Below, one piece after another: positions 54,368 through 64,000 of a stretch of DNA of 64,000 bases. This DNA comes from Spinellus fusiger. Taxonomy: Eukaryota; Mucoromycota; Mucoromycetes; Mucorales; Phycomycetaceae. How positions within the stretch are numbered: position 1 is the stretch's first letter; the number at the start of each line of letters is the position of its first letter. Where the stretch lies: positions 310,001-374,000 of the forward strand of contig JALLLS010000029.1 in NCBI GenBank assembly GCA_025094145.1, read 5' to 3'. A model generated the notes under the pieces. It had not been told where the DNA came from, made no database searches, and worked only from the letters and a program-made list of their open reading frames with translations. A program made the translations under genes and the position numbers.

Positions 54368-56943
54368 AGAAGACAGAGAAAAGTTATCCTTTACTTGTCC
54401 TTATACAAACAAACAATTCTGTTTTATAAAGGCTTGTTTTGGTATCACTTTTGTAGGCAATGTAGTTCAACAGGTCCTTACAAATTTATTTGAAGATTTA
54501 CCCTATGTCAATGTTTACATTGATGATATTGTAATCAGTACCTATCCACCATTCTCATATCACACTGAGTGTGTGGTTACAGTTATCAGTCACCTAACAC
54601 AAGCTAACCTGGTGCTGAACCCTGATAAAATTGTATTTGCTCAGCATAGCATACACATTTTGGGTTGGTCTCTAATCAATGGCCAGCTTCTACCTGATCC
54701 TTGCAAAGTGGCAAATGCTCATATGTGGCCTATTCCTACCACTGGAAAAATGATCCAATGCTATCTTGGCTTTATGAACTTCTTTTGGTCAGTAATTCTA
54801 TCTTTCTTGGATATTGCTGCACCATTGGATGATCTTTGTAATTTGGGCAGCCTTAAAGATTGTTGGACCAAATGTCATGAAAAGGCTTTCTATAATCTTC
54901 AGATTGCTTTGGCCAATGCACCTGTCATATCCCCACCTGACTTACACTATTGTTTTCATGTGGCTACAGACACCTTGATAACTGGTATTGGTGGCATGCT
55001 TTATCAAGTCATTGATGGTGACATAAAGTATATTGCTATGGTCTCACATAAACTTTCTGTATCTGAAAGAAATTACCATACTACTAAGCAAGAACTACTG
55101 GCTGTTGTTTATACATTTACCAAGTTCCATAAGTGGTTATATCTTATTCTATTTACCTTACATACAGACCACAAGAGCCTGATATACCTTAATACTCAGG
55201 AAACAACTAATGCACTTATGCTAGGGTGGTGGGAATGTATCTTTGCCTATTGTTTTGATTGTATTTATCTTCCTGGTTATAAGAATCTTATTCCAGACTG
55301 TTTGAGCTGCCTGTACTCTAACAATGACAATGATGTTGTCATCTTGGAGGGGGGGTAGTTCTGCTAAGGACAAGAAGAGCAAAGTAGAAAACATAGCAGG
55401 TAAACAGAAATATTCATACAGACCAGTAAAGAAGTCTTGTTCAGATGCCTTCAGAAGTAATACAAGTGAAGTGTTGATAAGTGAACAGTCATCTTCAAGC
55501 ATGAAAAAAGATAATTCACCAATACAAACTGAACAAGAGAATGATAATCCTGTTATGAGAACACTCAAGTTTGCTGAGTACATGATGCCACCTGCTAATG
55601 AGAGAGATGATCTTATTTTCAAGGCTCATCTATTGGGGCATTTTGGATTGCAAAGTATTGAAAACCAATTACATCATGATGGTGTACATTGGACTAATAT
55701 GCAAAAAGATATTCAGCACATCATAAGTGAATGTCTTGAGTGTAATAGATTCAATATTACCAAAGTGGGTTATCATCCTCCAAAGTCAGTGCTGCCAGAT
55801 CAACCACTAGATCATTGGTGCATGGATCTTGGCTCATTCAACATTACCTCATCAAGTGGCAATAATTTCATGCTAGTAATGGTTGATTACTTCTCCAGGT
55901 TCACCATTCTAAGAGCATTGCCTGATAAACACAGTACAACCATTGCAAAAGAACTTCTGTCTATATTTTCATTATTTGGTTTCCCAAAGATTATCAACAG
56001 TGACAATGGTACTGAGTTTGTAAATAAGATTGTCACAAATCTTTTTGAAATGAGTGGTATTGATTGACAACTGTCTCTACCATATTCTCCAATGGGTAAT
56101 TCAGTCAATGAAGCATACATTGGTTTGGCCAAACATACCATCATTAAAGAACTATGTGGTAAAGGTCAGGATTGGGATTTATACCTCAATTATGCACAGT
56201 ACGCAATGAACTGCAGATATGCTTGTTTACATAAATCAAGACCATATACTGTTATGTTCAATTGGCAACCTGCAGGGTTCCAGAATTATCAGGATGTTAA
56301 GCCTACAATTTGAATAGAGAAAGCTGACATGAAACTTATTGATGAAAAGTATACATTTGTCAATGAAGTCATCATACCAGCACTCCACAAACATATTAGA
56401 GATACACAGCTTAAAGATCATGAACAATTTAACAAGTTGCACAGAGTAGTGCAAGAACAGTACCCTGTCAGGGCAAAAGTAATGATAAAGAATGTCAATA
56501 GACAGAGCAAATTAGATGCTCAAAATGATGGACCATTCTACATTCACAACATAACTAAGAATGGCAGTTATGTTCTCAAGGATAAAACTGGATCCTTATT
56601 ATCAAGAGATGTCCCTACTTCACACATCAAACTTATTGCAAACAGTAGCACTGCTGTCCTTGCAGAAATTGAAGAGCTTAAAGAAACTCATTATAAGGTA
56701 CAAGCTGTGATTGATCACAAGAACTCTAATGGCAATTACCTATACAGAGTGAGATGGAAAGGCTACCCTGACCCATCTGATGACACATGGGAACCAACAG
56801 AACACTTTGACTCTAAAAAACATATTGAAATATATTGGAGTTGTCATACTACTGGTCAGCCATCTAAGAAACATAAAACTATAAAAACAGTTAATACATG
56901 TAAGATAGCTACAAGAAACAAATGCAGCCACAATTCTGCCTAA
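54368..56943 (+). pseudogene. Gypsy-E Pol with C-terminal chromodomain
   Basis: 5'-truncated Pol of a chromovirus-type Ty3/gypsy element. The RT starts inside the palm (FCFIKACFGITFVGNVVQQ) and has VYIDDIVIS (~54515); RNase H has VATDTLITGIGGML and TDHKSLIYL; a GYKNLIPDCLS block ends the first frame at 55358. Integrase follows in the next frame: LGHFGLQSIENQL, CLECNRFN, DLGSFN (~55825), NSDNGTEFVN (~56000). In-frame stops at 56065 and 56311, then a GPF module (NDGPFYIHNI) and a chromodomain (VIDHKNSNGNYLYRVRWKGY, DDTWEPTEHF, ~56705-56840). Chromodomains of this class guide integration to marked chromatin. The frame change sits at a run of seven G (55350). Confidence 0.87.
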
Positions 56944-57134
56944 ATGATCAGCTGATATATATCCAATGTAATAACAGGTCTTTTCCTTGTATTTTTGACC
57001 CACTGGGTTTTAAAGGCAAGGTTTTTATTGACCCAATACATTACAGCAATCAGTTACTTAACAAGCATGTCAAAATCCATCTGTGTACATTATAAGAAAA
57101 TCACTATAATATGTGCTTGTCTGAGAAGGGGCTA

Positions 57135-57389
57135 TGTTGTAATCATGAAGACAATGGTAGCAGTCACAGACCAATTATTAAGTTGTCTCCTTTCTACAAT
57201 GTAATTCATAGTTAAGACACCACATATTAAAGTCTACTGAACAGGCCATTATTATCAAGTATCCTAAAACAGTAATAGATCATATTCAGTACACAGCCAC
57301 TTGTCTATTTAGTATAAATAGACATGTCAAAATTGTTTTAATAAAAGTATCTTGTTTTGAGTCTGATTAATTCCCTTTTGAATTTAACA
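57135..57389 (+). repeat. LTR-E, 3' LTR of gypsy-E
   Basis: A 255-bp copy, TGTTGTAATCATGAAG to GAATTTAACA, about 190 bp after the chromodomain stop and in the same orientation as Pol. It carries TATAAATAG and AATAAAAG. It identifies LTR-E as this element's LTR, with solo copies at 26164, 38115 and 52226. Confidence 0.85.
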
Positions 57390-59760
57390 ACCCTGTTTGT
57401 GCTGACCTTATTACCACAGTGTACAATGAGGCATTGACACTTGGTATATTCCCTCCTTCCTGGCAGTTGATGTGTTTGACACTCCTACCAAAGAAAGGGG
57501 ATCTGACCTCTCTAAAGAACTGGAGGCCCATTGCCTTGATCAACACAGATGCCAAAGTATTCACTTGTCTTCTGAATGCTTGCTTGATCCATGCTGCCAG
57601 TAGCCTTGTTTTGCCTTACCAGACAGGTTTTGTGCAAGGAAGGTTCATTGCTGACAATGGCATGCTCACAAAGATTGCCATGGAGCAGGCTAGAATAGAG
57701 AACTCTTCTGCTGTGGGTCTCTTGTTGGATCAAGAAAAGGCCTATGACAGAGTTCATCCAGAGTACCTTAAGAAGGTTATGCTACACTTCAAGTTTCCTC
57801 TTTCTCTGGTGAATAGCATATGTAATCTCTTCTTTTCTACACAGATACAGGTCAATGTGAATGGGCATATCTCTTGCTCACTCACTCAGTCTTGTGGTCT
57901 TTGCCAGGGAGATCCTCTCTCTCCTGTGCTTTTCAATCTTGCTTTTGAGCCTCTGTTGCATTGTTTGCTCCATGATACAACATTCAAGGGTCTCTCTCCT
58001 CCTCCACATCCAAGTCTTTCTCCACCTCCTGCTCTCAAGTTTCTAGCCTATGCAGACAATCTCCTAGTCTTTCTACCCAACCATGCCCATTTACATTGCT
58101 TACAAGAACATCTTACTACATACTCTGCAGCATCCAATGCTCACATTAATATGCACAAAACACAAGCCTTTTCTCTTTTGGGTGCTCCCCAGCCCTTATG
58201 GACACCAATCCTTCAGCAGTACAATATCACAGACTGGCATGACTGTTGTTCACCAGAACCTCTTAGGTATCTTGGGTTTCCCTTGATGACTTCTCTACCA
58301 CAGAGAGATGTCTTTTGAAAGTCACTTTTGTTGAAGATAGAAGCTACCTGCAATATACATCTTTCTTGTTCTTTGTCTGTTTGTGGCCATGCAACAGTGC
58401 TTAACACTCTTGTTCTCTCAACTCTTTGGCATGTTCTTCATGTAGTGTCTCTTCCCTCTGTGTTCTTCCAGAAGGTATGGTCACTCATGGGTTGTTTCCT
58501 CCAGCACTGCATGTTCCCTCCCATAAAGCTTGCTACTTTATGCTCTCAGACTAGCCATGGTGGATTAGGTGTCTTGGATCCCAGCATCCAACAAAATGCT
58601 CTCCAATTTCGTTGGCTTGTTCCTTTTTGCTTTTTCCCTTGTTCTCCTTCTGGTCTGGTACCTCCATGGTTCTCATATCTTCTGCAAGTGGCTGCCCCTT
58701 CCTTGGATCCTCTTCATTGTCTTCTGTTTCCCAATCTTTGTCCTTCTGTCTATTGTTCTTTGAGTAGTGCATTCCACACTATCTTTAGTGCAATGGACCA
58801 ATTGCCACACTCCTTTGAAAAGATTGCAGTGAATCTTCCCACTTGTCTTGAGCTTCTGCTTTCTTCTGCTTTTTTTGTTGCTTCTGACTCTCCAGCTTTC
58901 CCTTGCTCTTGGCATGCTCTTCAAGTCAGTGATGCTTTTGAGATGAATCAAGAGCTTGATGTTCTGCAGCACTGTCTCCCTGGTGGCCTTACCAATTATC
59001 CACACATTGTTCACAAGTTTTTTTGTAGAATTGATAGCCAATCCTTACTCTTACAGCCCTTCTTCCTCAGAGCATTGTTACCTGTCCAATTGGTACAGAC
59101 TCTCTTTCCTTTGCTTTCTCCTAGGACTGGATCTACAGTAGACATCTCTCCTTTCCTTTCTGCTTTGGTACCCTCCAAGCCATGGTCTTGTCTCTCTCCA
59201 CATCTTTATCAAAACATATGCATGCAAGTATCTTCAACAGCACCTTCCTTTAACCCTCCTCTTTGTCCTTCCCACTGGAAAGAGCTCTGGTCTTTGCCAT
59301 TACAGCATATTACTTGCAATGTATGGTACCAGGCTCTTCATAGCAAGCTTTCATGCCACTCTCTTCTACACAAACTTGTTCCCTCTTCCTTTCCCTCTGG
59401 CATTTGTCTTGTTTGTTTGGCCACTGAAGATACACAAGAGCACCTTCTTTTTACTTGTCCAAAGAAATGGTCTTTTTGGTCCTCTTGGCATAAACATTTT
59501 GGCCTCTCTCCCCAGCCCTCCAACCTTGTTGCAGCTCTTCTCTCTTTTGTTTTTCCCAAGGCCAGTGTCTCTAACACTCCCAACGTCTCTATCTTTGGCT
59601 GTGCTCTTTTGGCTATATGGCACCACTATTGGATGTTCATATTTGATAATATACCTGTTACCTCCTCTGCTGTTCTCTTGTCTGCTACTTGCCTCTTGGA
59701 CCATCTCTAGTCAGAACTTGATATGGACATTGAGTAACACAGTGCTCTCACCCTGTTAAA
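57390..59760 (+). pseudogene. LINE-7: L1-like RT, 5' truncated
   Basis: A second LINE lineage. One frame from before 57419 to 59710 with a single TGA at 58316. RT motifs: LLPKKGDLTSLKNWRPIALIN (~57485), YQTGFVQGRFIADNGML, LLDQEKAYDRVHPEYL (~57720), GLCQGDPLSPVLFNLAFEPLL (~57895) and LAYADNLLVF (~58045, second Asp reads Asn). The DQEKAYDRV and GDPLSP blocks point to the L1 clade rather than the LINE-1 to LINE-6 family. A Cys/His tail CLVCLATEDTQEHLLFTC lies near 59405. The endonuclease and ORF1 are missing. The TGA may have been Trp. It starts directly at the gypsy-E LTR edge; the 3' end is set near 59760 by an A-rich stretch. Confidence 0.8.
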
Positions 59761-60519
59761 AAATACTTAATTAGAAAAACAATAGAAAATTAGAAAAGCC
59801 AAAAACAAGTTGTGACTCTCTTTTCCTCCCTAAAAAAAAGATTATCACCAAATAAACTCAGAGCCAGAGGCTCCATACAAAAAAAAATCTATAACTTATA
59901 TAATAGCTTGTTGTAGAAATTTTAACTTCAAATCACTACATATAATATTTATAGGATTTAGTTTTAATTATTAAATTTTTAATGTATCATCAGATTAATA
60001 TTATGGCTTAAGGATATAATAATCCTACTTCAGATACAAGAATTAAACTTCAGATACACCAAGATTTTTTAAAAATTTGGTTTTATTAATAAATTATAAA
60101 GTCTTTATATATTATCAGATATAACAATGTATTGGAACCTATTATTATGTATTATTATTGATAGCAACAATACCTCTTAGTATAAATAGACATAAAATAA
60201 ACTTGAGGTACTCTTGAGATAGAAAGCCTTAGGGCTTGGGAAATAGAAGGATGAACTTTTGGGTAGAGAAAAGATAGTTTATTCTGTATGTATAAGTCTG
60301 TATATTTATACTACTCTAATTCTATAATCTCTATGGAGCTATTATGACTAACTGTTATCAAGTACTGTGGGTAACAGTACAGTAATCCTTACAGCTAATG
60401 ACTCATGGTATTTGAGTTAGCAACAATGGAAGAATGTTCTTTTTCTATTGGAACTCTGGGAGTTCCAGGCTCACAACAGTTTTAATTTACTTATCTAAAT
60501 AAAAATAATACTTCTTGAT
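59761..60519. other. AT-rich spacer with a possible LTR and a short repeat end
   Basis: No gene seen. About 60215-60478 (TGAGATAGAAAGCC to CTCACAACA) has LTR-like TG/CA ends and a TATAAATA then AATAAA order on the - strand, but I find no matching TSD. 60480-60519 repeats the terminal motif TTTTAATTTACTTATCTAAA seen at 22000 and (inverse) at 30850. Confidence 0.4.
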
Positions 60520-61367
60520 AAGGCCTTGAGCAGATGTTGCTCCCATGATAGTTGTTGTTTTGGCCCTTGTTCTTGGTACTTTTACTAATGCACAAGTAAC
60601 TACTTTTGACCAAGCAAAAGTATGCTTCATGTTGATGTGGAATGCCACCTCATCTATGAAGACACAGCTGCTTATGTAGTCCATATCTGTCTACATCCAT
60701 TTTTGTACCCACTCCTTTTGATTCTTGATCTTTTCAGGACTATTATGATCAACTGAATGAAAATGGGATCTTTTCAGACTGATCTTGCAATTTTTGGTGA
60801 CAAATTTTATAGAGCTGTTTTCAATATCTCCAAATCATTAAAAGACATTCTTAAACTCTCCATCATTTGATCCAGGACTAAAGAGGGCTGATTGTCCAAT
60901 AAATTGACTAAGAATCTTTTGTGGCTATTGTCCAGTAGTGCTGGTCTACCAACTAGCCTTCCATTACCTTCTTTTCTGGAAATGAATGTCTGTGGATTCT
61001 GCTGATTGTTTGAATACCATTGCTGAGCAGTGTGTGGGTTGATTTGAAGTTTCAGTGCAGCAGCTCTGATGCTTATACCCCTTTCATAAATCAATACAAA
61101 TAGCTGCTCTTTCTTAGAATCTTTGAAGTGCCTGTGGATGCCAGGAGCTCTGTTATCCTCTTCCATATTGACATCTCTGTCTATGGATTGTTGTACAGTT
61201 CTTTTTTCTGGCTTCTCTGGTGGTTTGAGGTCAAGGTACACCCTGAAATTTGTAACTGTCTCAATGGGGTACATCTCCTTGTCTACCTCCATCTCCATTA
61301 CTGTAACAGCTATTCCTTCATCATTATAGATATTTCCTTGGCTGTCTTTGTGCACAATGTTATTCAT
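60520..61367 (-). pseudogene. IS630/Tc1-like transposase, 3' truncated
   Basis: The - strand ATG at 61367 opens a 186-codon frame with a variable acidic N-terminus, then a helix-turn-helix region (LIYERGISIRAAALKLQINPHTAQQWY) and the GRPALLDNSHKRFLVNLLDNQPSLVLDQMMESL linker. After stops near 60807 and 60690 it continues with CVFIDEVAFHINM (first catalytic Asp), FAWSK, and VPRTRAKTTTIMGATSAQGL. The DDE_3-like core ends there at the short AT-rich terminal motif, so the second and third catalytic residues are missing. I associate this sequence type with multicopy transposases of Mucorales (recall, not a search). Confidence 0.75.
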
Positions 61368-61789
61368 TTTTTAAGAAAAGTAAAATGTAAGAAAACCTCA
61401 AGTACTTAGAATATGCCAGTTTTAAATCTTTTACTATGCCAAATTTTAATTAATTAATGCAACAAATTTTCTCTAAAAGTGCAACAATAATAAGTAAAAA
61501 TAGTGTTGGAAATATTATGGTGCTTCCCCTGAAGCATAAAGACCCACTATGTTTTTACTGTTACAAGAAGTTTCCATATACCAATATAGAAACCATAGAA
61601 ACAGGATGGCTACACATACCCCTGAATATCCATAGAAAAATAGACAGTATATAAGCAAGCATAGAAACAAACATTTACAAGTTGAAAAATATACTTTCTA
61701 TTTTGCCAAGCACACCTTTTGCCTCTGCCTTCTAAACAATAGTGTAAATATATCTCAAAAATATTAATTATTTTATTAATAATAAAAAC
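61368..61789. other. AT-rich spacer, no gene seen
   Basis: Between the transposase start and tRNA-Asp. A 65-codon frame on + (61457-61654; MQQIFSKSATIISK) includes CFYCYKKFPY but has no recognisable relatives in the window. I treat it as chance. Confidence 0.4.
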
Positions 61790-61860
61790 TCTTCAACCGA
61801 GAATTGAACCCGGGTCTCCCGCGTGACAGGCGGGGATACTTACCACTATACTATCGAAGA
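61790..61860 (-). tRNA. tRNA-Asp (anticodon GTC)
   Basis: The 71-nt cloverleaf on the - strand begins TCTTCGATAGTATAGTGG. The acceptor TCTTCGA pairs with TTGAAGA (one G-T). The anticodon loop CTGTCAC gives GTC. The T arm has GGTTCAATTCT. No intron, no CCA. GTTTTT follows as a Pol III terminator. LINE-5 starts 40 bp upstream in the opposite direction. Confidence 0.94.
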
Positions 61861-62047
61861 ATTTTTCTTTCTACTAAACTTTTTTTTACATCAGTTTCAA
61901 ACATCTGTAAGTGTTCCATTTCAAGAAAAAAATCCATTGCCGATCTCCACCGAAACACTGCATCCATCCAAAACAACAACCCATCCATCTACATCCATCA
62001 CCAAGGAACCTACCCTCAAAGTTTCAGCACTCTCTAACAATATTTGC

Positions 62048-63010
62048 ATGAGCTACAGTGTTTCAAGTAAAAAGAGACCATTAGAAGACCAACAACCAGA
62101 ACAGCAGCACCACCACCAGACACCCCCAATGTCCAGCCAGAAAGAATTTTTGGCAGCAGTCACGTCGCTCTCCAAAAAGTTTGAGGAGCTAGAGGCCAAA
62201 AACCAGAGACAGGAGCAGAGACTGGATGCCTTTGAGGCCCTCCAGGAAGAGAACCAGAGGCTTAGAGAAGAAGTGGCAAAGCTCAAGGCATTGCTAGCAG
62301 TCTGCCCAACAGTCCCAGAGCAGCCCCAGCCCCACTTGATGCTACCTGCACCCCCAAAAGTCCCAGAAACAGTGAAGACAGCCAAGGATTCTTCCTGGGC
62401 TACTGTCACCAAAATGCATTGCCCAGTGACACAAAACATACCCAGACAATCAGAAAATCAAGTAGCATCCGCCGCACGTGCCTTTTCAATCCCCGAAGGC
62501 CCGAAAGGTTACACATATGTGTATATTCCCAGAGGAAGAAGAATCAACCACCCAGAAGCCAGAAAGCTTCTTAGAACTGTTGGCCTTGACACTGGAAGAG
62601 TCCTAGATGTCTGTTTCCCTGCTTGCTCTGTTCTTGGCCTTCTTGTGCATGTCCAGTATGCCCAGGAAGTTACTGCAATATTGACCAAGGCCAAGATTGA
62701 GGTCTACAGTGACTTTGACCCCTTGGACCCAAAGCACCTGGCAGATCCAAAGTATGAGACATACTCTGAGGCAGACTTGATACAAGAAGCCATGCACCTG
62801 CACAGAAACCATTGCCTTGTTTCCATGAAATACATAAGACCACATGTTGCCTATGCAGTAGCCACTGAATTCCATCTAGTTGGGTGGATTGTTGATGAAG
62901 ACATGCCAGCAAGACCTGCTCCCCATGGCTATGTGGACAGAGATGATCCACTGAATGCTCTCAGGTCACCAAGAAGATCATCTGTCACCTCTATCAACAT
63001 GGAGTTATGA
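62048..63010 (+). CDS. LINE-5 ORF1
   Basis: An intact 320-codon ORF1. The first ATG of the frame is at 62048 (MSYSVSSKKRPLEDQQ). The basic/Gln/His-rich N-terminus is followed by a long coiled coil (SLSKKFEELEAKNQRQEQRL, FEALQEENQRLREEVAKLKA; residues ~40-90), then STWATVTK-like SSWATVTKMHC. The conserved C-terminal domain is YVYIPRGRRINHPEARKLLR, RVLDVCFPACSVLGLLVHVQY and DPLDPKHLADPKYETYS. The coiled coil suggests trimers or dimers, as in other LINE ORF1 proteins. It ends SINMEL with the stop overlapping the ORF2 ATG (ATGA). It is the reference for the frameshifted LINE-4 ORF1. Confidence 0.85.
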   Translation: MSYSVSSKKRPLEDQQPEQQHHHQTPPMSSQKEFLAAVTSLSKKFEELEAKNQRQEQRLDAFEALQEENQRLREEVAKLKALLAVCPTVPEQPQPHLMLPAPPKVPETVKTAKDSSWATVTKMHCPVTQNIPRQSENQVASAARAFSIPEGPKGYTYVYIPRGRRINHPEARKLLRTVGLDTGRVLDVCFPACSVLGLLVHVQYAQEVTAILTKAKIEVYSDFDPLDPKHLADPKYETYSEADLIQEAMHLHRNHCLVSMKYIRPHVAYAVATEFHLVGWIVDEDMPARPAPHGYVDRDDPLNALRSPRRSSVTSINMEL

Positions 63011-64000
63011 ATAGAGTCTCAATAGGCTTATGGAATGCCAATGGACTTCAACAGTCTTTGGTACATGATATTATGACACACTCACATTTCTTTTCTATGC
63101 TTTTCATAACAGAAACCTGGCTCCTCTCCCCCTCATGTCACCCTACTCCCTGGACACAGTTCCATACCTATGGCAAGTCTGTTGCAGACAGCTTTTGTGG
63201 TTCAATGGGTATCTGTGCACTCATCCCTCCTTCCTGTCCTTTCCATGTCACCCAACTTCCTATGCCCTCTCCCTATGCCCTTGGTGTTCAGTTTGGTTCC
63301 CTGAAAATTATATACCTCTACTTACCACCCTCTCTCTCTATTGAAGCTACCCTAGAGGTTCTCAACTCCATTCCTTTGCTTGATGATACCATCATCTGTG
63401 GTGACCTAAATGCATGCCTTGGTAGCATCATTGGTGACCATGACACCAACCCCAGAGGAACATCACTAATAGACTGAATTGAGGAACACCAACTCCAGGT
63501 GCACAACATTATGCATGCCTTTGGCCTCCCAACATTCCTTTCATTTTGTCAAGAGCAGCAATTGACCAGCATTGTAGACCTGTTCTTGTCCAACTGTGTC
63601 TTTGCCAACACATCCATGCAAGTCTTTGACAACCTCAGTCTGAGTTCAGACCACAAGCTCCTTAGTCTCTCCTTTGACTATGACATGTCTTCTACCCCAC
63701 CCACACCACCACCAGTTTGAAGAACTTGGAATCTGTCTTGCCTCTTGGAGTCAGAAGTGGTAGACCTGTACAAAGAAACATTCAGTACCTGTGTCACTGA
63801 TCTTTCTTGCACACTAGCCTCTGCAGTTGAGAATCCACCAGTCTCCTGCCCAGACATTGAGGGTCTCACAGCCCAGTTCAATAGCTGCATTTACAAGGCA
63901 CTTGACAGTTCTGTTGGTATAAAGGCAGCCAGACCTAAGCACTGGAAGGAGTTCTGGAATGAGGCACTTCAAGAAGCAGTCAACAGAAGAGAACAATGCT
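63007..64000 (+). pseudogene. LINE-5 ORF2, N-terminal part
   Basis: AP endonuclease domain: LWNANGLQ, ITETWLL, ICGDLNACLG, TSIVDLFLSN, SSDHKLLSLSF. One frame from 63007 with a TGA at 63475 (LINE-4 has TGG there) and another at ~63718, no frameshift. It continues past the window edge. Confidence 0.85.

Larger units (their letters stand above)
61900..64000 (+). mobile_element. LINE-5, adjacent to tRNA-Asp, cut by window end
   Basis: It starts AACATCTGTAAGTGTTCC at 61900 (weaker match from 61871, CTACTAAACTTTTTTT). It holds a complete ORF1 and the endonuclease part of ORF2, and runs off the window. It is nearly identical to LINE-4 over the shared part. Confidence 0.85.

Noticed and set aside
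58551..59704. Several - strand frames opposite LINE-7
   Set aside because: Low-complexity Lys/Glu/Arg-rich shadows of a Leu/Ser/Phe-rich RT tail.

Overview
This window looks like repeat-rich nuclear DNA from an early-diverging fungus, most likely Mucoromycota; that placement is inferred. The evidence is three eukaryotic tRNA genes without an encoded CCA, a spliceosomal intron, a Plavaka-type (CACTA) transposase, a chromodomain Ty3/gypsy element, an IS630-like transposase of a kind I associate with Mucorales, and an array of two-ORF LINEs resembling the Grem-LINE elements of Mucor pericentromeres. I find no ordinary host protein-coding gene. Apart from the tRNAs, almost everything recognisable is mobile DNA, mostly decayed and nested.

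Layout. 1-365: broken Tc1/mariner fragment. 656-1948: end fragments and a deletion derivative of a Plavaka family. 1949-7618: gypsy-A1 (LTR, gag, PR-RT-RH-IN), broken by a solo LTR-B with target-site duplication (TSD) CCTTA. 7619-11742: Plavaka element. 11981-13336: Tc1/mariner element with terminal repeats. 13339-19035: LINE-1, broken by another LTR-B (TSD CTGCC). 19112-21644: gypsy-C remnant and its LTR. 21645-24756: very AT-rich island with two direct ~370-bp repeats and a Harbinger-like transposase. 24757-26417: LTR-B, Plavaka and LTR-E pieces. 26682-26755: tRNA-Val. 27291-30841: LINE-2. 30842-32794: AT-rich repeat carrying a solo LTR-C (TSD AAAGG). 32795-37417: gypsy-A2, with its gag-distal, PR, RT and RH part inverted between two LTR-B copies. 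38115-38370: solo LTR-E (TSD CTCAT). 38579-38649: tRNA-Glu. 38689-43310: LINE-3. 44104-48863: LINE-4 with an 86-nt poly(A). 50235-54367: LINE-6, inverted between two LTR-B copies. 54368-57389: chromodomain gypsy-E with its 3' LTR-E. 57390-59760: LINE-7 (L1-like). 60520-61367: IS630-like fragment. 61790-61860: tRNA-Asp. 61900-64000: LINE-5, cut by the window edge.

How it fits together. The LINEs have an ORF1 (coiled coil plus a conserved C-terminal domain) and an ORF2 (AP endonuclease, RT, Cys/His tail). The ORF2 start codon always overlaps the ORF1 stop. LINE-3 and LINE-5 both begin exactly 40 bp upstream of a tRNA gene, head to head. Two LTR-B insertions have TSD halves that now sit at opposite ends of inverted segments, which records two inversions between oppositely oriented LTR-B copies. 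LTR-B itself carries a series of short dyads with compensating stem changes upstream of its TATA box. Once the inversions are undone, every retroelement body lies on the + strand and all three tRNAs on the - strand. Nonsense mutations that can be compared between copies are TGG to TAG/TGA, and CpG is strongly depleted even in long open frames, which suggests cytosine-methylation-linked or RIP-like mutation pressure.
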